64,000 bases of DNA from Kryptolebias marmoratus (Eukaryota; Chordata; Actinopteri; Cyprinodontiformes; Rivulidae). This document shows positions 44,630 to 57,800 of the stretch, in pieces (within the stretch, counting starts at the first letter, position 1; every line of letters begins with the position of its first letter). Location of the stretch: contig NC_051446.1 of the NCBI RefSeq assembly GCF_001649575.2, positions 21,645,632 through 21,709,631 on the forward strand. The letters are read 5' to 3'. Under the pieces are notes generated by a model, which was not told where the DNA came from, did not search any database, and worked only from the letters and a program-made list of their open reading frames with translations. Position numbers and translations under genes: made by a program.

Positions 44630-47600
44630 ATGAAAGGCGTCATGATGCTTGCTGGCTTCCTTTTTCTGCTCTTCATCTCTGGTAAGTTTAAACAACAGAG
44701 GTTTGCAGTTAAAGTTGGTTTAATATATTAGGATTTACTTTTAAAAAGTGTAAAACAGTGGATTTGCTTGATGCATTTTTCCTCTCTTTTCTGCTGCATT
44801 GAAAGAAACAACCTGAAATAAATAGTGATGTTGCTCGTTTAAAGGTTTTCACAGGCATAAAGAATAATCAGAGTTTTAAAAGCTCAAGACGTTAAAAAAA
44901 AGGTATAAAAGTTCCAGATATTGAATCAAATCTGTGGACAATACTGTTACGCAGTTCATATCTAATCGAATATTTTTTATTATTAACTGGGACTGTTTTT
45001 TTGAGTTATAAAACAATACAAAGCTTCAGGATGGGACAAAACAAAAATAAAACATCTGTGAAGAATGTAGCAAAATACTCGTTCCTGGAAAAAACTGCTC
45101 ACCGTTCAAAATAATTAGCGGACTGGTGAAATCAAACCCTTCAATCCTGCCAGTGCCCATCTCATAATGGCCTCTTAATGACCACAATCAATCCTAATGA
45201 CTGCTCATATTTGTGATCTGGTGTTTGTGATGTTCTCATCATTAGCGCTGGATACTGACCAAACAAAAACCTGATGCAATTATACAGTTAAAAATCAAAT
45301 TAATGGTATTAAATGCTGTAACATAAGAATTAAAGCTTACAGAATAAAGATGAAGAGTTTATTTTTAATCTTTTATCTTTTTTTTTATAAACGCCTTTGT
45401 CTTTTTTTTTGTCAGCAGATGATGTTCAATCAGACCAAATCTGTAGTTATCAGGATGTTTTAAACCACTTAAACCTGACCAGAGACAATCATCTGTACTT
45501 CATGACCCGCCCCGTTAAAAACTACAAACATCCCACACAAGTTTCCCTGGAAGTTCTCCTCTACGCTATCCTAGATGTGGTAGGTATCCGATTCTTTAGA
45601 CATATAATAAACTTCAGAGCCTGCTGTGAAGTTTCAAACAAATATAGGACCATACGTGTAGATATTTCTAGACAATGGAGCTTTTTTTTTTTTTTTCTCA
45701 AAATATGGTTTTGAAACATATTTTCCAGAAGAATGTATGAGCAGTGGCTTTCAGCTTAGAAAGCATCCTATACATTAGTTCACACTCAACACTATAGGTT
45801 GCTGGGAAAAAGAACTAATGATAGAATTTCAGTGAAATGTTTCTGGTCCAACTTCCTGTTTGTGAGCAGACTAATGGTCAGTGATGCCATTGGTGTTTTT
45901 TTTTTTAATTTAAAGCCTCAGTTTGTGTGTTTCCTGTCCATTTTGCTGCTGTTTTATGCATGTTGGAAATAATTTCCCTTGTTTTTTGGTGGTTTTACAG
46001 GTTGAGAAAGACCAAAAATTCATTCCTTATGTCTGGACCGTCACTGTGAGTTTGTTTCAATGAATCTCCAGCCTGGATTTCTAAAATATGGTGTCAGATC
46101 TTTTCTTTAAAATGTTGTTCCCTTCTTATTTTCACTTCAGAGGTGGAACAATGAATACATTTCCTGGGATCCAGATCAGTTTTGTGGAATTGACAACGTT
46201 TCTCTTCCTACTGAGATTCTATGGAAGCCAGATCTCACAATTGAAGAAATGTAAGCGTAACAGCACCCACATACGCCGAACATTGAACCTTTTAAAACAA
46301 CCACGAACCTCAACGAGCCCCTCATGTCCACATACTAAAGAGAATTCTGCTCCATTGTGGGCAATGATTCATGTAACCATTCATGCCCCAGCCCTAACAT
46401 AAAAGATCTTATCCAATTTTTTTTTTAAATAGAAAAAAACAAAACATTTGTCCATTGGTCCATTTGTTGTGCATGTATCTGTGTTTTCCTGCAGGACGGA
46501 GAAGGACAAAGCCCCTCCCAGTCCTTATCTCACCATCAACAGCAGAGGAGAAGTCGAAGTTCAGAATGACCAAGTGTTAGTGAGCACCTGCAGGATGCAC
46601 ATTTACAACTTCCCCTTCGACATTCAGAGATGTAACCTCACTTTCAAATCGGTCATACACACTGGTGAGAGCATCTTTGCATCAAAGCTGACTTTGAGAC
46701 AATAAAAAAATATATCTGTGATACTTTGACAACTGCCGTCACAATGGGCTGGCATATAGTATAAAAACATACAGTTCAGGACAGCTGTGGCACAAAACAG
46801 CTTCTTTTTTTGTTGAATTGACAAAATGTAATCAGGAAAATAAATGGAATAAACTGGTAAGAGGTTGAACTGATGAAGCTATAAAGTTTGGCACTTGTGT
46901 CGTCACGGATAAATTTAGTCTTAGTTTATTTTTCACTACAAGACAGTAAAAGTTAAATAAATAACATTATTGATAATGCTAATAGTTAATATACTGTACA
47001 AACCCAGTGGAGAACAAAGTGGTTATTTTTAATCATTTTACAGGGCATTATAAACTCAAAAATAACTTAAAATGCTTACAAAAAGGCTATTTTTTGTTGT
47101 TGGTGAATAAATGAGCCCACATTTTAGAGCTAAACCTCAAATTTCAAGTCCAGTCTGAGTCTCAAACAATTTAATTTTGTGCCTGATTTTTTTTCCCCCA
47201 TCTGTTTCATCTATCAATCAATCAACTTTATTTCTATAGCATGTTTTAAAAACCACAGGAGTAGCCAAAGTGCAATAAGATAAAAATAGATTAAGACAAT
47301 AGGAAGGAAAACATACACATACAGGTTCATGGCAGGTGTGTTTTAAGGTGTCATACAAGACAAAATCACCGTGTGTTAAAAGCCAAAGAATAAAAGAGAT
47401 ATAAAAACAGGAAAAACAGATTTGACAGTAGTATCGTCTCCTCCCCAGCCAAGGACATCCGGCTGCAGCCGAGCGACAACTCGTCGGAGGCCACAGAGTG
47501 GTCTCGTGAGGTGATGCGGACCCAGTACGAGTGGCTGTTCATGAACATGATCGTCACAGCCAACAACGCCACCAATTTAACTGATCAAGATATTGTTATT

Positions 47601-50467
47601 TATACGGTATGGATGATGGACTCACACAATACTCAGCATAAAAACGTGCATTTCTTCCTCTCATTTCCTTCTTTTTCTTGACTTTCCCTTATTGCTTAAG
47701 CTTTGCTCTTCCTTTATTATTTTTGCTGTTTGTGTTTAAGTAGGAATACACAACAATGTGTTTTTGCTTTATGCAAGATATCAATATTTTGCAACTAATG
47801 CTTAAGGATAACAAATGCCCAATATATTCAAGTCTCCTCTCTGATGAAATTACTTCTAAATTACTATTAAAAAATAATCTCTCTGCAAAAGAACTTATTA
47901 ACTTATTTGTCTGTTTTTAACATCTTAAGTATATTTGTTGACTTCATTTTACTCAGGCTCCAAACCTGAAATTATCCACAACTAAACTGAATCTGACCGT
48001 GTTTGCATGTTTTGGCTAATAACCTATATTTAATTTTGCAGCATTTATAGTTTGATACTAATAACATAGCATTATTATTGTGAATTCATGGTTTAAAACA
48101 AACCTTCCAAGTTAAATCAGCTGCTTTTCAGATTTTCTGGAGAATCGTGTCTCAAATTTTATTCCCCAGATCACCATGAGGAGGAGGTCTCTGCTCTACA
48201 TTGTCAACTTCTTGCTGCCCGTCCTCTTCTTCTTGTGTCTGGACTTGGCCTCCTTCATGATCTCAGACAACGGGGGAGAAAAGCTCAGCTTCAAAGTCAC
48301 GGTTTTGCTCGCCATCACGGTGTTACAGCTCATCCTCAATGAGATTCTGCCTTCCTCCTCCAACAGGGTCCCACTCATCGGTAAAGAAACAACGTTTTGA
48401 TGTAACTGGACTGCATGAACAGCATAGTTATTTATTTAAATGATTTGTTGTCTGCTCCCCTTAGCCGTTTACTGCATTGGGATCTTTACTCTGATGATGC
48501 TCAGCCTCCTGGAGACTATTTTGGTGATGTATCTGATGGAGAAAAACTCCCAAGACTGTGAAAAGGACAAAGACCAAAGCGCGATCCAGGAATCAAACAA
48601 AAAGAGCAAAAGCAACTACCAGAGCTGCTACATGGGTGAGACTTCAAGTGTAGTCCAAATATAAACTCGTGTTTTTAGTAGCTGAGTAGATATTACATTT
48701 ATTTATGCTCCTGTTTAAGAGCTGAGAACATGAAAAATAATTTGTAATGCAATGTGGCATCCATCAGCATTTTCAAAAGATTTATGAAAATGGTGTCTAA
48801 TAAATGCTGCTACAAATGCCACACAGGCTATAATATACTTCAGGCTTTCCTCAGGGAGTCAAACAGATCCCAGTTAACATCGAGCTCTTTCAAAGAGAAA
48901 GTCCACCACCTGAAACGTTCCACCTGTGATGAATCCTCCATCAGGAAGCCTTCTCCTCCGAGGCCACGCTGGTCTGCAGCAGCAGCCCGAATATCCCAGA
49001 AAAGCAATACAATGAAAAACAACAAAGTTTCAGAAAAGATTAAATACCTTTCTTTTTAAAATACTCGTTTTGTGTGATGTTAGACCACCGTTGTGGACCA
49101 GAATGGCCTCCATCTTGCTGAAATGGTGGAATTTCTCTTTAAAAGGACTTGATGTTTCCTGCTGGGCTCCCTGAAGAAGCCTGGTATGGCTTGGTGTTGG
49201 CTTGTACTGGTCTACATGAGTATGCCAAAGAAAATCAAGGCATTTTAATAAGGAGAGCATGTCTTGGAGTCTCCCGACATCCAAATACGTGTTTAATTTT
49301 TTAATTTAATTTATTAGTATTAATTTGTTATGACTGTTTCAAAACATAAGCAGGAAATATTGTCTATAACAGCTGTTCATTCCTGTTAGTGTCAGCGCTA
49401 CAAGCCTGCATTCTGTAACATTCCTGAAGGTGGCAGCAAAGATAAACCTTTATAAAGCTGTTCGACCAAACATCCAGCTAAAAAAAACTTTACAGTAGAA
49501 TCACTAATTTAGCATTAATTGTAGGAGTTTTACAACTACTTCTGCTTCATTGGGCAAACAATTGAAACTGATAGAAACATAGATATCAAAAACATTGTAT
49601 TATTAGCAACATGATTAATAAATATTAGTGTTTTTGGTTTAAAGGGGATTTCATCCAGAAGTAAAACTCCTCTGCTGCTGCCCACAGGAATGAACATCTA
49701 CTGTCATAAATGCTATGTTCCTCTTAAATCTTTAAATTATAACAGATTAATGTTAAATTAAATTAATTTAGTTTCAGTTTAAAATCAACAACAGTTCTGT
49801 TACTACAGGCAGAACTGATCATTCTTAAAGTCGATGATGTTTAAGAGTCATAAGACGCTGCCATTTCCGGTTTAAAATGAGTTTGAACTGGACATAATAA
49901 ACATCAGTAACTTTACTTTATATCAACTCTGATCAAACAAAGTGAATAAAAGCTCAAATATAAACTGTTTTAAATCGTTTGCAACCCAATACAGCATTAC
50001 AGAAGTCCCTGTTTCTTAATTTTGCTATGTTCAACTAAAAAAAAAACCTTTTTCAGAGGGCCATGACAGGACGCAGGGTGGTTTTATCTACAGTGAAAAT
50101 CCATCTGAGATGCTACACCTTCCCAAAGAGGTTAGAATTTGGTTATCTTGTCCTCAAACTGTGAAAGACATCCCTCTATGCTCTGAACTGTTGGATCAAA
50201 CCGCTTTTTCAGGACATCCCTGGCAAACGGGTGGGGGACTACTACACCTTGGAGAGGCTTTCCGAAGAGCTGAGGGCGATGGAGAAAACAATCACTCTGC
50301 TCTTCAAGGACAAGGAGGAGAAGCCAGGGTACTGGTTCAGGGTGGCTAAAAAAGTCGACAAAGTTTTCTTGATTTTCTACGTCATGGTGATCGTTGCATT
50401 CTTAGTTGTAATGTTCTTTGAGTGGAAAAGCGCTGAAGAGGCGCCTCTGATGGAGACTTCTGCTTAA
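44630..50467 (+). CDS. Receptor gene C: 5-HT3-like Cys-loop channel subunit
   Basis: Ten exons: 44630-44681, 45419-45579, 46001-46045, 46141-46250, 46495-46664, 47449-47606, 48170-48380, 48465-48635, 50057-50130, 50213-50467; in frame, 468 residues. The start MKGVMMLAGFLFLLFIS is a signal peptide, and the second in-frame Met cluster (MM) could also start. Mature domain begins near DDVQSDQICSYQ. Loop A WKPDLTIEEM, Cys-loop C155-C169 with FPFD. The loop-B Trp position is Val176. M1 follows RRRSLLY, M2 GEKLSFKVTVLL with Glu at -1', and M3 begins VYCIGIF. The M3-M4 loop is hydrophilic and lacks the Cys cluster of A and B. M4 is followed by an acidic tail ending METSA. The exon 2 acceptor is a tandem CAGCAG. 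Closest in the array to gene D. Confidence 0.92.
47211..47300 (+). repeat. Short interspersed repeat fragment
   Basis: ATCAATCAATCAACTTTATT followed by CTATAGCATG and CAAAGTGCAATAAGA resembles the common fish repeat with a TTTATTTATATAGCAC core, also seen at 57540-57620. In intron 5 of gene C. Confidence 0.5.
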
Positions 50468-52036
50468 CTACATTTTATCTGCGTAGCACTGAGTTCTCAA
50501 GACAACTCGTCTCAAGCAACTTTGTGGAGGAAAGTAGAAGAGGTAAATTCAATGCTTATAAGATGTTAATTCACAGAAAGATTCATTCTCAACAATGGAG
50601 TGCACACAAATTATTTTAATTATTGCCAAAAACCTGGTCATGAAGATAATCAATAGCTGTGGCCTCCTATTTCTGTCAGTGAAAACCCCATTCTCTCGAT
50701 CAGTCAGAAAACCTGTTTATCCATAAAACTGCAACAATGCTACACTTTGACCATCCATTCATGGTTGGGTCATGGAGGCTGCAAGGTCAGGAGGGAAACC
50801 CAGACATCCCTCTCCCTCACAGTGACATCTCCAGACATTTGATGCAGAATAACCCCATAATCCTGGGGCTTATGTTGGTAGAGTCTCCTGTGGCAGGTTT
50901 ACTTCAGGGGAAAAGCCTTGATGAAGGAAGACTAGAGAACAGGATACCTTGCCTGGAATAGGGATGCCCTACTCTTAGAGCCAGGTCTGGGGGGCAGGTT
51001 GGCTGGACAAAGCCTGAAAAAGCTACAGGAAGCCACCTCCCTGTGTGGACCCACAGCTGGTGACAGGCATCATAAACCGGCTTTTGGTACATGGAAGATC
51101 AGTTTGATTAGCAGCGAAAAAGTTTAATACTGTTCAAACTAAGAGGCAAAGAAATCTATCCTCTTCAGAAAATGAGCCCAAACGAGTTATATTCAATTAA
51201 ATTAACAACAATATGGTTAGGTCTTTTAAAGAAAAACAACTTTTAATGGCAAGCTCTAATAGTTGTTTGCTCTTACACCAGCTAAAATGTTTGTTTCCAG
51301 AAAAAAAAGCAGCTTTGAGAGAAAAGGTAGTGTATACATTGGTCTAGAATAAGAAAAATAACTGATTTCAGGTTTGTTTGTTTTAATTTTCCTTTTTAAA
51401 AGGTCACCGTAAAATCTGTTTAAAGCAGTTGCAACATTCTAACCAGAAATGTCAGTAAGATACAGCAAATTATGTCCAAAAACTTCATTAAAGATCTGGG
51501 GGAAGAAACCTTTGGGCTGAATAAAAAGAGTTTAATGTGTGTATCTTTGGGCACATTTTAAACCTACAACTGTAAAAACATTATAGGTTCATTTATAGGC
51601 TATGTATCTGACCATTTTGAGAAGTCAGCTAATACACATGTGAACCAGAATATTTTATACTTGCAATATATTCATAAGGAATGAAAGCTGACACGTGCTC
51701 ACCATTTATTCTGCTTTATTCAAAGATAGCAGCTTACTATGAAAAAATGATAAGCTTTGTCAAAGATGTGAGTTGTGCAGCCTGCTCCTTTGATAAACAC
51801 ATACATGTAAGACTCGTAAAATGTGTTAAAAGTTGTTTTATGTTCATCCCATAACAATGCATGCTTCCGTTTTACATCATCTTTCTGATGTATTGTCTGT
51901 GTTCTGAGCTCAGCATTAAGAAAACTCTAATATTAAGTTGCTTCAAACAGCATGTAACAATTTCTCTTGTTTTCACGCATCTCCTAAAAACCGATGTTCT
52001 GCAAACCTGACAAAGAAATGTACGGGTGTAAATACA

Positions 52037-52103
<67 letters not shown>

Positions 52104-54029
52104 ATACACAAACACTTGGATAGTCTTGATTATTGTATGAACTGTAGTCGAATATAAACAACACATTTACACGTCTTTACGCAATTATTACAGGTTTTGT
52201 TAAGACCTGAAAGATTGTACAGGTAGTTGCAGTAAGTTTTAAAATTAAGTTTTCTTTTTAACTGAGGATGTGCAGTTCGGTGTAATTATTGTTTTATTTG
52301 ACTTATATGATTTGAAAAGGTCTGTAACGTGTTCCGTGTTGATCAGGATCATGAATAAATAAGTAAATGAAGTTCTTCATGCGCGTATATTTCTAAACTT
52401 CTGCAACTGCTTTAACATGGTAGTAAAACAGAGTTTTATGTTACCCGTGCCTGTACAGGATTTATGATTTAATGTATTTTGCACAAACTTTCAAATGCAG
52501 CATATTTAAAGGTTTCAGCTTCTTTAAGACTGCTTCAGTGTTTTCTGCAGGAATAATCACAGCTTTAGGACCTAAAACAAAGTACAAAAGGCTTTAAAAT
52601 GTCTTTTTATTCTCAACATGATTAGTACTAATGGTACATTAGAGCTTTTTGAGCTTGAACTGGATTAAATCGTGAAAGAGAATCTCTAGCTTTAGAAAAC
52701 TGAAAGTTTTTTCTAGAGGAATATTAAAAAAAGACTTAAGATATAAAATTAGAGGAAGAAGAAATTGACCAGAAAAGCTCTAAAGAGACTTGCAAACAAA
52801 CACTGAGTTTTTGCAGATTTGTTAGATCTATTTCTTAAACCGAGCTAATTCGACCTGTTTCCAGATTATTTTATAAAAGCCACTTTTCCTTATTGTTGAA
52901 TGAAGAACATATCAGAGTTTTAGGGTCCTACTGAAACCACAGTTTAGATAAAAAAACGTGAATCAGTTCTCAGAAATACAGTTTATTTGTTTAATGTGGT
53001 GTTCCTCCTGCACCTCATTTACAATGAGAGGGAATAAAACACAGTGCTAAAAAGCTATGTCTCAATGAGATTTAAATTAAAGACATTTTAAAAACTTAAA
53101 CACGTGGGTGGTTGAATATGCAACATAAAAAATTTAAATGACAAATTGCCTCCAACTGTGTGTTTCGATGAAGCTGCCGGTGATTTTATTTCTGACGTCT
53201 TGCTCTGCTAACAAATGAAAATGTGCTCATCTAAAAGCTTTTTCCCACATCCTGGTTTTAATATTACTGATGAGGAAGCTAATGGTTTTCTAGAAGCACT
53301 TAGTGCTGTTGTTCTCCCTCCTGCAAAACAAACTAATGAGCTCTTTTATATTATGTTACATTACCAGTTCAAACATACTCAATGTGAATAATAATTTTAC
53401 TTTTAAAGCTGTAGTAGACTTGTGTGATGAGTAAAACTGGATTTATATGAATTTATGAATAATTGAAGACATTCTTAATCATCACAAATGTTCTGAGAGT
53501 TTGTTCAGATCTCAAAGTTAAAACGATATTTCTTTGATTATGTAAAATGAAATTGATGCTTCCCATTTGCTTTGGCTCGTTGTCTATCTATTAATTTCAT
53601 TGACTTATTCAGCAAGTTGGTTTTGGATAAATGTAAGACTTAAAAAATATCAAAACAATTTATATTCTGCTCACCACAATCTTAGGAAGGATGTGAGAGT
53701 AGAAACATACACAGCTGGTGTGTTTATCCAACAGTTCAGTCATAATTAAAGCCATAATAGCTGTAAAAATATGCTATATTTAATTTATTTTTGAGTAGAT
53801 TTTTTTGTATATGTATGTAATCTATGATAAAAAATAACCACTAAATATGTATCATTCGCTACTACAAGTATAATTTGTAATAAATGTGCAAAATCAGCTG
53901 TCATGTTTTGTTGCCAACAACTACGAGTCGTTTGTTTACATTCAGACACTGACGAGTTCACTTTGGACAGCCTCGGCGGATTTGGAGTCAGAGGGAGAAC
54001 GATGGAATCAGAGACGTCAGGTTTTCCTC
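50468..54029 (+). other. Intergenic region between genes C and D
   Basis: No supported gene; frames are short and lack homology I can recognise. AATAAA at 51520-51525 is a candidate poly(A) signal of gene C. AT-rich throughout, with a long TA microsatellite at 52041-52101. Confidence 0.5.
52041..52101 (+). repeat. (AT)n microsatellite
   Basis: About 30 uninterrupted AT units. The apparent tyrosine-isoleucine frames on the minus strand are by-products of this repeat. Confidence 0.97.
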
Positions 54030-54630
54030 CACACATTTGGGGAGTCGCCTACGAAACGTGCCTTCTTAGTAATGGCATTTTTCCTGGCCCCTCTTCCATA
54101 AAGCCCAGAATGGACGGCTTAAATGGTCCCAGTCTCTGCAGTGGAACTTCTTCAGGGCTACCTTTGCCCTCCTTGCCTGGTTTGTGAGCCCTCTCATGGC
54201 AGGTTTACTGTAATTCCATGTGCTTTCCATTTAAAGATGATGATTGGACACTGCTCAGGGGGAAAGCTCTGGATATATTTTGTTTTTTAAACCCCACCCT
54301 GACTTGTTTGGACAGATCCTTGGTCTTCATAGTGTGCCTCTTGCTTAGTGGTGTTGCAGCCTCTGGGGCCTTTCCTGACAGATCACAGGACACTTAGATT
54401 GCATTGCACACAGGTGGACTTCATTTCACTAATTATGTGACATTTAAAGGTTGCACCAGAACTTTTTAGGGGCTTCATAGCAAAGGGGGTGAATACATAT
54501 GCACATGCCAGTTTTTATTTTTCTCTTTTCACTTCACCAACTTAGACTATTTTGTGCCGATCGATCACATAAAATATCATTTAAAAACATTAAAACTACA
54601 GGTTGGGGATATTTTTGCATGGCATTATAG
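54030..54630 (+). repeat. Degenerate DNA-transposon-like interspersed repeat
   Basis: The run GGGGGTGAATACATATGCAC, the ACTAATTATGTGACATTTAA block and the ending TTTTTGCATGGCATTAT recall a widespread fish repeat that carries GGTGAATACTT motifs. No intact frame. The class is assigned by memory of the motif only. Confidence 0.4.
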
Positions 54631-54825
54631 AGATTGTGTTGGAAGCATTGAAATTCTTATCAAAAGCACTGAAAAAATCCTGTATTTTGGCAGCTAATGT
54701 GGCTTTCAGATTTTATTACCAGCCCCAGACCCATTCCAGTAAAGGCAGGGCGGTGACATCATGATTGCCACAGAGACCATCTGAACACAGATCAGAGTTA
54801 AGAGATGCTCACTGATCTCACAGCG

Positions 54826-57800
54826 ATGAGGTTCGCCGGGCTCTGTTTTCTGCTCCTCCTTACAGGTAAGCTGAGCTGATGCATGCAAGAATACTTTTAA
54901 AAATCTGCAACAATTTGATTATACTTGTAGTGTTTTAGAAGTGAATGAAAGAGAGGGAAAATATTAGGGACTCATTTGCAAAAACTAGGGTGGAATTTTT
55001 TCTACAAACCTAATGAAATGAATCTATCAGAAAGTTTTGGACGTGACCTTTCATTTGGCAAAAGCCTGAATTTAGCTGAAGTTTAGAAAACATTTAATTT
55101 TATGCCACAGAAAACAGTGGGAGTGGTGCAGTTTATAAATTATGCAGCAACATGTATCTACATAATTCACACAGTGGTGGGAGGGACCACCAACAGGATT
55201 TGTCATCGACTCTGAGATTTTTAACCAGTTCTGAGCTGAACTTTTAGGATCTATCAATAATTATCAATAGATCTGCTCTCTGAACTTGCCCACCACCGTT
55301 AGAGTTAGGCGATGCACAGAAGCAAATATGTTGAGCTGTTTTTTTTTCTATTCATCTCTACAAGTCCCGTAAATCATAAATGAGGACTGCTTTAAAAACA
55401 TATCGTGCAAAAACCACAAGTGACCTCAAGGAATATAAATCTGAAGCTTGATGTTAGAAGAAGAAAATGCTCAAACCTGATTTTATTTAATTTATTTTTT
55501 TTACTTGTTCTTTGAATGTGATGTTATTTGTGGCTTTTCTAATAACTGCAACCAATTCATGAACTGGCAGTGTTATTTGTAACAAACTAAAAAAGTGACA
55601 GGGGCAGCTAAGAGAAATCATGTTTTCAGTCGAGTCAATTTAGAGGATTTTGTTTAGTGAAACAGAATAAAAGGGCAAACAAACAGCAGAAAGGGATGTC
55701 ATTAATATTTTTCATGTGTTAAGAAAACCTTGGATGTTGTGCATAAATAAATAATACATAAACAAAAAAAAACTCTGTGTGCGCTCTTTTCTGTCAGGTG
55801 GATCAACTTCAGAGCTGCAGCAACAAACGGATGATGGACCAGAATCGGTTCAAAGCTTTGAAGAAATGCCAGGTACAGAAAAAAAACTAAAAGTTCTTTG
55901 AGGTCATTTAGAATAACAAAGGACAATGTCTCAAAGTATTCATTAAATGTAAGTTTTTGTGGATTGTGTTTGTTTCTGTCAGGTGGAAATTTCTCTGAAC
56001 TAGAACCTTCTGGCGATTTCTGGGACGAACCAGAGCTTCACCTAATGCCCAGTACGAAACACGAACTTCACAGTTCATAGAAATAATGATTATATTGTAG
56101 CTCAGCTTCAGCCGAATGTTTGTTCCAACACTTGATAAGGCTGTTGCTGATATTTGTCCCTCAAGTAAACAGATTTAAAGGAGGGTTTGTTAAAAAAAAA
56201 GTCAGTCGCTTGAGGAAATTAAGAAGCATTTCTTAGAAAAAAATCCTTTTTTATTGTACTTCATTATAATTTGTTGTGCAAAACAAATTGTTGAACATAA
56301 AAATAAATTAATCTTTTCCACTCTCTCATCAGACTCAGTAGATATGTCATTTATGGAGAACCCAGATCCTGAACATTTTCCTCAGATTTTTGAACATATT
56401 CGAGGTAAGAAAATAACAGTGAAACTAGATGATTATTTATTATTTAACATTCATATCCTATTCTATTCTATTAGGCAACACTTTATTTGAAGGGGTGTGC
56501 ATAACAGGTATTAATAATCAAACTTTAAAAAGTTATAGTCTTAACTTTGGCTGCAATGATTCCATTATAATAAAGTAATTAATATTGTCCCTTACCTAAA
56601 GTAAAGTGGAACACATTAGGCTAGTTATAAAGAAGTCATTAAGTGTTATTACCCTGTCTAATGCTTTAATAACAAAGCCATTAATATTTTCTATTACCAA
56701 CATATGTCAGGGTAATGTAACTTTTTAAAGTTTGATAATTAATACCTGCACACAACTTCAAATAAAGTGTTACAGAGAATTTTTAATAAATAAATAAATC
56801 ACTGAAGCGTGTGCCTCTGTATATTTTCAGAAAATGAACCAAATATTTCAGAAGAGTGTAGTTTTCAGGCTGTTTTAAACCACCTGAAACTGACCAAAAG
56901 CAGCAACAAGTACATTATGAGTCGGCCCGTTAAACATCACAATCATTTAACGTGGATTCTGCTGGAGATGAAAATCTACTCCATCCTTGATGTGGTGAGT
57001 TCGTAAAGTGAGTGGGAGGACTGGGAGCGCTCCTGTCGAGGACAGATCGGTTTACGAACCTGTTTACATTTTATTGTTAACTATTTTAAGTCATATATGG
57101 CTTTAAGACATTTTTTTACTGTATTATTGATTATAACATGCTGATTATAACTTAAATTTCTTTGTTAACAGAGAGAAACTGACCAGACTTTCATTTCATA
57201 CATTTGGGTTTATTTGGTAAGTTTTTACCTCAAAATACAGCATTTCACACATACTTTTTTTTGCAGTAAATCAGATTATATGTTTAAAACTGCAGAGTTT
57301 CATGTTTGATCCCATTTACTCTTTTTTCGACTGTCCTGTTGTTTTTTTTCTGTGCAGAGATGGGACAATGAACATATCTGGTGGGATCCGAATCAGTTCT
57401 GTGGAATTGATCACATTTTAGTTCCCACTCAGTATTTGTGGATGCCAGATCTGACTATTGAAGAAATGTGAGTTTAGATTTACGTTCACAAACACAAAAA
57501 GATCCACGTTTTGCAAAAATCAGAGCTTAGAACAGTGAAGTGAAGTGAAGTGAAATTTATTTATATAGCACTTTTCAGCAGCAAGGCGATCCAAAATGCT
57601 TTACAATACAGAAACAACAACAGATACAGATAAAAACATTAAAATCAAATATAGAAATACAGAAATAAAAAACATCAATCATGTATAATCTAAATGAAAT
57701 ATAAGATAATCTAAATAAAGTCATGAAACTAAACATATCTAAACATGAGCTAAGACAGTCAAAATAGTAGCTAAGATAATCTAAATGAAATCATGATAAA

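Noticed and set aside
51872..52166. Tyr-Ile repeat frames
   Set aside because: Products of the AT microsatellite.
54805..54825. Upstream in-frame ATG as the gene D start
   Set aside because: Not kept in gene E (TTG), and exon 1 would no longer match the 40-nt first exons of A, B and E. It cannot be fully excluded.
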